From NCBI RefSeq assembly GCF_002994745.2, contig NC_037093.1:43566384-43630383 (forward strand): a DNA stretch of 64,000 bases. Direction: 5' to 3'. The notes below the pieces were generated by a model. The model had not been told where the DNA came from. It ran no database searches and saw nothing but the letters and a program-made list of their open reading frames with translations. Source of the DNA: Rosa chinensis (lineage: Eukaryota; Streptophyta; Magnoliopsida; Rosales; Rosaceae). This document shows positions 58,274 through 64,000 of the stretch, in pieces (within the stretch, counting starts at the first letter, position 1; each line of letters starts with the position of its first letter). The position numbers and the translations under genes are program-made.

Positions 58274-60769
58274 TGACAGAACCCGACCCTAGTTTCACCC
58301 CGAAACCCATATATGAGCCTATGGGGGCCCACGTTAGGTAAAATCCTACCGAAAAATTGCCAGAACCTCCCCTAAAATGGACTACCCAAAAATAATTTCA
58401 AAATCTGGACATGATTAACTAAATTCACACTCATAGATACATTCCAAGATTTACATTCCAAATGTATATATTACATTTCGAAAGTACAAATGCCACCATA
58501 ACTTCATAACGATAACAGATTCTCAAGCAGTAACACTCTCTAAATTAAAATGGCTATCAGAGCAGTTCTACATAACTAAGCCAATATCATACAAGGTAGG
58601 TTAAGTAATAACCTACATTCAAAACGGAAGCGCTGATTCCTATGCCTCGAGTTCCTGGACGAGATCTCGGCAAATCTGAAATCTGGGCATTTGAAACAGA
58701 AGGGCCTAGGGTAAAACATTTAAAAACCGTTAGAGTGAGTGGACAAAACTGAAATAAGTTACGAAACAAATAATTGAATGCTTCACCATTTCCTCGTTAA
58801 TAAAAATCTGGAATGCAGCGAGATTTATAAAACAATTCCAACTCATTCCTTTTGAAAACCATCATTTCATGAAAAATCGTTCGATGACTAGAGAAGACTG
58901 CTGTCTAGTCATCTCATGCCATCTAGAGGGACTGCCGCCCAGATGACACATCAGAAGGGACTGCCGACAGGAATTTAGGAGGCAGTGGTTAGAGGGGACT
59001 GCCGACTAACCACAGGTAGTTAGAGGGGACTACCGACTAACTACCTCATGTCATCTGGAGGGGACTGCCAACCAGATGACTCACCGAAGGGGACTGTCGA
59101 CAGGGATATAGGCTGGAGGGGAATGCCGACCAAACTATTACCTAGAGAGCACTGCCGACAAGGTAATGTACGCATGCGCCGAAAATAGCCTCCTTGCCAA
59201 CTTGTTTCTTTAAACTCATTTCTTTCCACGAAAACCTCATTTATGCAAACAATATTCAAGTTATAAATTTAATGTCATGCTGCATGCAATCATTTAAATA
59301 AAATAAAAGTCCACTCACAGGTGAGTCTCGTAGCTAATCCTACTGCCTGCCTGTGTCCTCCTCGCTCAAGGGCTCAGTACGTCCTGTAATAATTGGCAAG
59401 ATATAATTGACCTCAATAAGGAAATAATTTAAGAATCAAAACTCATTTCCTCGAAAATTAATACTCGTTATTCATAAATTCCTCTAAAAATCCCTCTCTT
59501 CAATTTAGGATTACAATTCTCGAATTCGAAATTTTCTTAACAATTTCCACGTCCTCGATTAATCATTAACCTTCACAAGGATCGTTCAATTACATAGTCG
59601 ATTTAAATCCGATTCCTTAACCATAATTAACCACCACTTATAAAATAAATTCCTTTCTAACAATTTCAAAATTCTTTCTAAATTTTCTTTTTAAACCACA
59701 ACCACTTCTCCAATTTCCCAACAAATAATTCAAAACCAAAATATAACCAATAGCATTTAACCAAGAGATTTAAACTATGTCCAACATCAAATTTCCAAGA
59801 AATCTCAACAGCCAAACAACCTCAAGTTTGAAACAAAGCTAATCAAGGGTTCCCAACACCAAGTGTAATGCAAAAACTAACATAAAGCTTTTCTAAAGGA
59901 TTTACAGAGCCTCCATGCGCCACCACCAGTGGCGGTGCGTGGCTTCACGCGCCACCACCAGTGGCGGTGCGTGGCTTCACGCGCCACCACTCCAAAACCC
60001 CTAACCGGCCACAAAATTTCACCTACACAATCTCCACAACAAGCCCAACAATTTTTATACCTGTGACAATAACCAAATTCAAGCGAAAATGGCCAGAAAT
60101 TCACTCCAAAATAAGGAAATCTGATGGTTCCTGTTCATCATCACTATTCATCATCAATCTCACTTCCTCTGGCCAAATCAAGCTGCAACAAGGTTGGAAA
60201 TATGTTTAGCACTTCACCAGCAACCAAAACCACAAGGATTTCCAGTCAGAAACCGCCGGAAATCGAAGACCCAGTCGAAAATTCCCAAACCCCGATCGGT
60301 ATTCCTTCAAAAATTAACTCAAATCAAGGATACCCAACGCAAATCACTTACCTGAGATGAAAGAGGAGAAAGAGAGGAAGCTTTCCGATCGATGGGACGA
60401 CTTGGGGTGGCTTGACGGCGACGAATTTGCCGGATTGCCTTCTCTGGTCACTCTGCGCGCAAAGAGGGAAGGGGATGAAGATAGATCGGGCTTTTCCCAA
60501 TTTTTCCTTGTTATGTCACTTTCTCTCTCGTCCCAAAATGGAAACCCTCCATTTAAATGTCAACCATGAATAGTAAATTTCCATTTTGGTCATAACTTTC
60601 CCGTAGAAACTTCGATTTAAAAAAACAATGTGTCCACGAGCTAGATTTTACGTAAACTACGACACTCTCAAAGAAATTTCCTAACTTAACGAATTAAAGA
60701 AAAAGTCAACTCCTCGATCAACAACGGTAAAATGTAACTAGTAAAAATTTTAGGGTACGGGGCATTACA
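58274..60769 (-). repeat. Solo LTR B (2496 bp), same family as solo LTR A
   Basis: It reads TGACAGAACCCGACCC...GGCATTACA on the plus strand. Flanks TGTAT (58269-58273) and TGCAT (60770-60774) are a 5-bp duplication with one change. It is colinear with solo LTR A, including the hairpin array, the ACTCACAGGTGAGTCTCG phrase (about 59314) and the CT-rich leader. It splits the MULE transposase frame. 59925-59990 holds a tandem copy of a GCGTGGCTTCACGCGCCACC unit. Confidence 0.88.
58883..59167. repeat. Hairpin array with constant loop and variable stems (copy B)
   Basis: The loop word is GAGGGGACTGCCGA-like. Perfect stems: GATGACTAG/CTAGTCATC (58883-58913), GTGGTTAG/CTAACCAC (58985-59013), AGGTAGTTAG/CTAACTACCT (59014-59046) and GTCATCTGG/CCAGATGAC (59050-59080). 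The others are partly decayed. Units align one to one with array A. In two units the stem is better paired here than in A (GTGGTTAG versus GTGGGTAG; CCAGATGA versus CCAGGTGA). Confidence 0.88.
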
Positions 60770-60891
60770 TGCATTGCCTCTTGAAAACAAGTGACTTTTC
60801 TGAGTTGTTGAAGTCACATTTCAGGTCAACTGTGGTTGCTAGATCAGCCCTTTGAAGTTCTCTTCCATAATCAGCCAGCCTTGTGATTACA

Positions 60892-62612
60892 TGCATTTAT
60901 ATGCATGTAATTGCATTCAAAACATGTGAATTAAGCTAATCCTTAAGTCAATGAACATATATTTAATATATTTTTATTTATTTTGTAGAAAATAAATGGA
61001 GTTGCGTTCTACAAATGGAGTTGCGGAAACGAGATAAAATTGTGCGAAATTGGAGTAAATTGGACTATTTCGACAAAAGGACGAAATAGTCAATGAGGCT
61101 CAATCGTGGTCAACGCCATCAAGGAAGCAGAATCCAATCGCCTCCGATAATATGTGTGGAAGTGCATTGAGAAGGAAAGAAGGAAAGGTGAAGAAAAGAA
61201 AAGAAGAAGAAGATGAAGAAAAACTCTTCTTCTTTCTTTATTATTTTATTTTTTCTTTTTCTTTTCTTTTTTCCTCTCTCCTATCCCATGCTGCCACATG
61301 TCCCTTTCTTCTTCCTTTCTCTCACGACCAGCCACATATCCAACCCATTCTCTCTTGTCTCTTGATATGTATATATAGCTCCAACCCTATTCATTCCTCT
61401 CTAACACCAAGAGTAGCCGCACCACACCAAAAACAGAGGCAGCCCTTTTGGGCTGCTCTCTCTCCTCCTTCTCCTCCATTTTTCCTCTTTTCTTTCTATT
61501 TTATTTTGAGATTTGAAGAACTACTCACACAAAGCTTCAAATATCTATCAAAGGGCTCAACCTCTACAAGATTCAATATTTGTGGGAGTTGTATTTCAAG
61601 ACTAGTCATGCTAGCTTTTTAGCTATTTGTGACTATCCTTGTTTTCTCCCACACTTCTCTACTCTTTGCTATTTGAATTTTGTAATCTTGATGCCTATGC
61701 TTATGGGTTCTGAATAATTTTCTTGTTGGGAGTTAGGGTTGTGTGCCCTAACCCAAATTTTGTGTAAAAGATGTTTAATTTAATGTAATGATGCAATTTT
61801 CATATGATGGATGCTTATATCTATTTTTGTTGGGTTAAAATGCATGTCTAGGAGCCTAGTCAACTCTAGGGTGTGTATTTTGAGCATGTCTAGGACGGAG
61901 TTTGAGGCTTGACCCCCTCTAATTCCTAAGCTAGAAACCTTCAATTTTGTATTCGAGGGGTTATAAGCATGGTGATTTACACCCGTTGCGTGATTGCGCG
62001 GGCGGGTCGCTTAGTAGTCTAATTCCTCGATCTCTACGCCTCTTGATATGAATTAAAGACCCTTGAACTGGCTCTAATTCATGTCAAGTGAGTTCCTACG
62101 ACCCTTGAACCGGAGTAGGAATACCATGAAAGGGAATTTCGGTCCTTGAGCCTTCAACCGCCTTGGATACGACTACCGCCGAAGTAGGAATTTGCATCTA
62201 CATTAGATTAGCTTCCGACACATGAGATTTGGTGAAGGAACCTCCCTAGCACCCAACATTCTCATTTTTATTGTTTACATTTCATTTTTATTTTTAGTGC
62301 TTTACATTCATTATCTTTTTGTTAAGTTGAAATCAACTCCCAAATATTGAACTCTTCCGCTCATTTGTGCATATCCACTACTAGGTTCTTAGTTTTGATT
62401 AGGCTTTGGTGAAAATCAAAGCCGAGCATTGCTAAGACTTGTGCCTTAGATTAACATTTTTATTTATTTTCTTTGTTTGCTAAGTGTCTTTATTTCCGAC
62501 TACCCAAGGATTGTGGGTTAGCCACTAATCCCCGTGGTACGATAAACTTTGGGCATAATATTTCCCTATCTTGACAAAGATACGTACGCTTGCGTAAATG
62601 TGTGTCAAGTCA
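60892..62612 (+). repeat. 5' LTR of a Ty3-type retrotransposon
   Basis: It starts TGTGATTACATGCATTTATA and ends GTGTGTCAAGTCA one base before a TGGCGCC primer site. A TATATATAG box near 61370 and a following leader fit an LTR promoter. The start abuts the truncated MULE frame exactly, which supports it as an insertion border. The 3' LTR is beyond the window. The 156-codon open frame at 61152-61622 is LTR sequence. Confidence 0.75.
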
Positions 62613-62613
62613 A

Positions 62614-62631
62614 TGGCGCCGTTGCCGGGGA
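62614..62631 (+). promoter_or_regulatory. Primer-binding site
   Basis: TGGCGCCGTTGCCGGGGA is the classic primer site of many plant Ty3-type elements (Athila/Tat and relatives). Confidence 0.9.
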
Positions 62632-62838
62632 TTAGGGTTTAATAGCGCCTTAATCCCTTGGTAAATCGTTTCTAGGTCACCTTGGCATATTTTTGTTTCT
62701 TTGTTATTAAAAAAAAAAATTGTTATTTTTATTAGTTGTTATGTTTTATGTGCTTAATTTTCTATTTTGTTTTTAATTGTTGGTTACTAATCGTACTTTT
62801 GGGAACTCATAGGTGCTTATTTCTTATCATATTGAGTT

Positions 62839-63545
62839 ATGGATCAATGGAGCTATGGGTGGGATGATCCGAGGGGATATGAGCAAGAAAACTTCTATGG
62901 TGGAGGTCATCAAGAGTGGAATTCTTATGCGGTGGGTTCTATGTCCTCTTGCAATGGAACTTGTGCTTTGTGTAATTCTCCGTGGCATTCACCTTTTGAG
63001 TGCTCGTTGAGATTTGAGTGCCCGGATTTTACGCAAGAGTGTGAGTACAAGATGGGCGTGTATTAAGAGACATTTGTACCCGATGCATATCCACAAGATG
63101 AAGCTTATGAGCCTAGGAAGGAATTCGTTGAAGGACTACTAGCTCAATTGCAAGCCTCCCGAGATCTTTTACATCCCTCTCAAGCTAGGATTTCACAAGA
63201 GATCATGGTTCCCAAAGCATATCCTCATGAGCAAGCGTATGAGTCTAAGAGGCCTTCTCTTGAAGAATTGCTAGCTCAATTGCAAGCGTCCCAAGCTCGA
63301 TTGCAAGCTTCTCAAGAAATGCATATACATTCCAATGAGCAACTTGAAGCAAGTTTTGCACAAGAACCACCCTTCCCAATTTTTAATGAGCATGAATCGT
63401 TCATTGACCAAGTGGAACGTATTTCAAGAGAAGAGGTACATGTCAGGCATCTTGAGCAAGAGTCGTTTATGCAAATTGAAGATGATTATAGTGATGTTGA
63501 TGCACAAGAAAGTGAGCTTGGTTATGAAAGTTCCAATGCAAGTAG
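62839..63545 (+). pseudogene. Gag-like ORF of the Ty3-type element, interrupted
   Basis: ATG at 62839 begins MDQWSYGWDDPRGYEQENFY. A CCHC knuckle CALCNSPWHSPFEC (C-x2-C-x4-H-x4-C) lies unusually near the N terminus (about residues 43-56). TAA at 63064-63066 stops this frame at Y75, but the same frame then continues open with a repeated module (LLAQLQAS, EELLAQLQAS, QARLQAS) predicted to be helical or coiled. The LTR insertion at 63546 cuts it after ESSNASS. The family fits gag of Athila-like elements in position only. Protease and polymerase are not in the window. Confidence 0.6.
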
Positions 63546-64000
63546 TGTGACGTCCCGAACCCGAATTCACCGGTTTACTAGTCACTTGGACGGTGAACGA
63601 TCTTTACTTTCACTTTTACTATTGTTTTAGTGCTTTTAGTGGCCCTAAAAGTTGGCTTTTTATTCGGGTCAAAATTTGAGAAAATATTCTTCATGAAAGT
63701 TGTAGAGGACGTTAAACGGAGTCCGTGCATATGTGGTACGTAAAAATCGGAGTTCGTATGTAAAAGTTATAAGCGAAATACTAAAGTTACTATTCATGTG
63801 GTAAGTTTCTATAAATAGCCAAGTTACTGTGGTAAGTTTCCATTTTTGGAAACCTACCGGCTTTTTCTCTCTCCTCTCCCCCGATCCTTTCTCCTCTTCC
63901 GCTTGATTTCTTCTTCCTCCGATTTCTTCCTCCTCCGGCCACCCCACGAAGGAATCCGGGCACCGGCAAGCTCGCCTCTTCATCCTTGTCACGCCTGTGG
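63546..64000 (+). repeat. Start of another LTR, running off the window
   Basis: TGTGACGTCCCGAACCCG begins sequence unrelated to gag. A TATAAATA box follows at about 63811, then a CT-rich leader (63865-63960), the same architecture as the LTR at 43169. The candidate target duplication on the left is AGTAG (63541-63545). Confidence 0.6.

Larger units (their letters stand above)
56418..60889 (-). pseudogene. Mutator-like (MULE) transposase, broken and split by solo LTR B
   Basis: Minus-strand order: an N-terminal piece at 60785-60889 (LADYGRELQRADLATTVDLK), interrupted by the solo LTR 58274-60769. It resumes 58273 downward with FLGALKNGFKASCRSLIGLD, GIDANN and ELETKDSWIWFLELL, the MULE DDE domain. 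After an intron (57720-57791) come HWSRAYFP, FNGLIRKAR, the SWIM finger (CSC...IPCKHAICAI) and a CCHC knuckle (CSNCGQEGHNMKTC, about 57026-57067). A basic tail ends near 56423. Stops occur after ISDK (near 58006), inside the SWIM finger (CSC-stop-RWDLA, near 57345) and after ANELR (near 56780). Everything before 60889 is cut off by the LTR starting at 60892. Dead transposase. Confidence 0.9.

Noticed and set aside
61152..61622. 156-codon ORF with a hydrophobic stretch
   Set aside because: It lies within the 5' LTR across pyrimidine-rich sequence, and the same composition gives spurious hydrophobic segments.

Overview
The window is nuclear DNA of a flowering plant, most likely a eudicot. It holds Ty1/copia elements, CACTA, hAT and Mutator transposons, a tRNA-derived SINE, large solo LTRs, and an FMO1-like flavin monooxygenase with plant introns. 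Species cannot be named from the sequence. A Rosaceae-like genome is only an impression.

No intact host gene is evident. The window is a transposon graveyard built of nested insertions. Boundaries were read from terminal repeats and target-site duplications (TSDs).

Layout. 1-3.8 kb: weak exon-like pieces of a minus-strand host gene, a 1.04-kb foldback element and a (CT)n tract. 3.79-12.67 kb: a three-level nest. CACTA-1 (TSD TAT) contains a hAT element (TSD GCGTGGCT), which contains CACTA-2 (TSD TTC). CACTA-1 carries captured fragments of an aromatic-aminotransferase gene and a kinase gene. CACTA-2 carries exons of an alpha/beta-hydrolase gene. 13.5-15.7 kb: a hAT MITE, an FMO relic and a second MITE. 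15.8-28.2 kb: two head-to-head copia elements joined by a short CACTA-like MITE. Copia-1 (minus) is nearly intact in pol and has an extra ORF before its 3' LTR. Copia-2 (plus) is degenerate, and its 3' LTR contains a Mutator-type MITE. 28.26-32.89 kb: a hAT element with its own transposase gene. 32.95-36.66 kb: a five-exon FMO1-like gene, broken by a stop codon, a frameshift and a recent non-autonomous LTR element. 37.6-39.8 kb: a SINE with a perfect 14-bp TSD, and an RNase H relic split by a hAT. 41.0-48.4 kb: a foldback MITE, then a second copy of the Mutator-type MITE containing a 3.2-kb (net) solo LTR that itself contains another solo LTR. 49.2-60.9 kb: a foldback element, a solo LTR, an LTR-like segment and a broken MULE transposase gene interrupted by a second solo LTR of the same family. 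60.9-64 kb: the 5' LTR, primer-binding site and start of gag of an LTR retrotransposon, interrupted by another LTR that runs off the end.

The most unusual signal lies in the two related solo LTRs (51.4-53.9 and 58.3-60.8 kb). Each holds about nine tandem hairpins with a near-constant loop (AAGGGACTGCCAA-like) but a different stem in every unit. Stems are perfect or nearly perfect inverted repeats of 8-10 bp in most units. A repeated apical sequence on changing stems looks like a structured RNA element in the retrotransposon leader. That role is inference.
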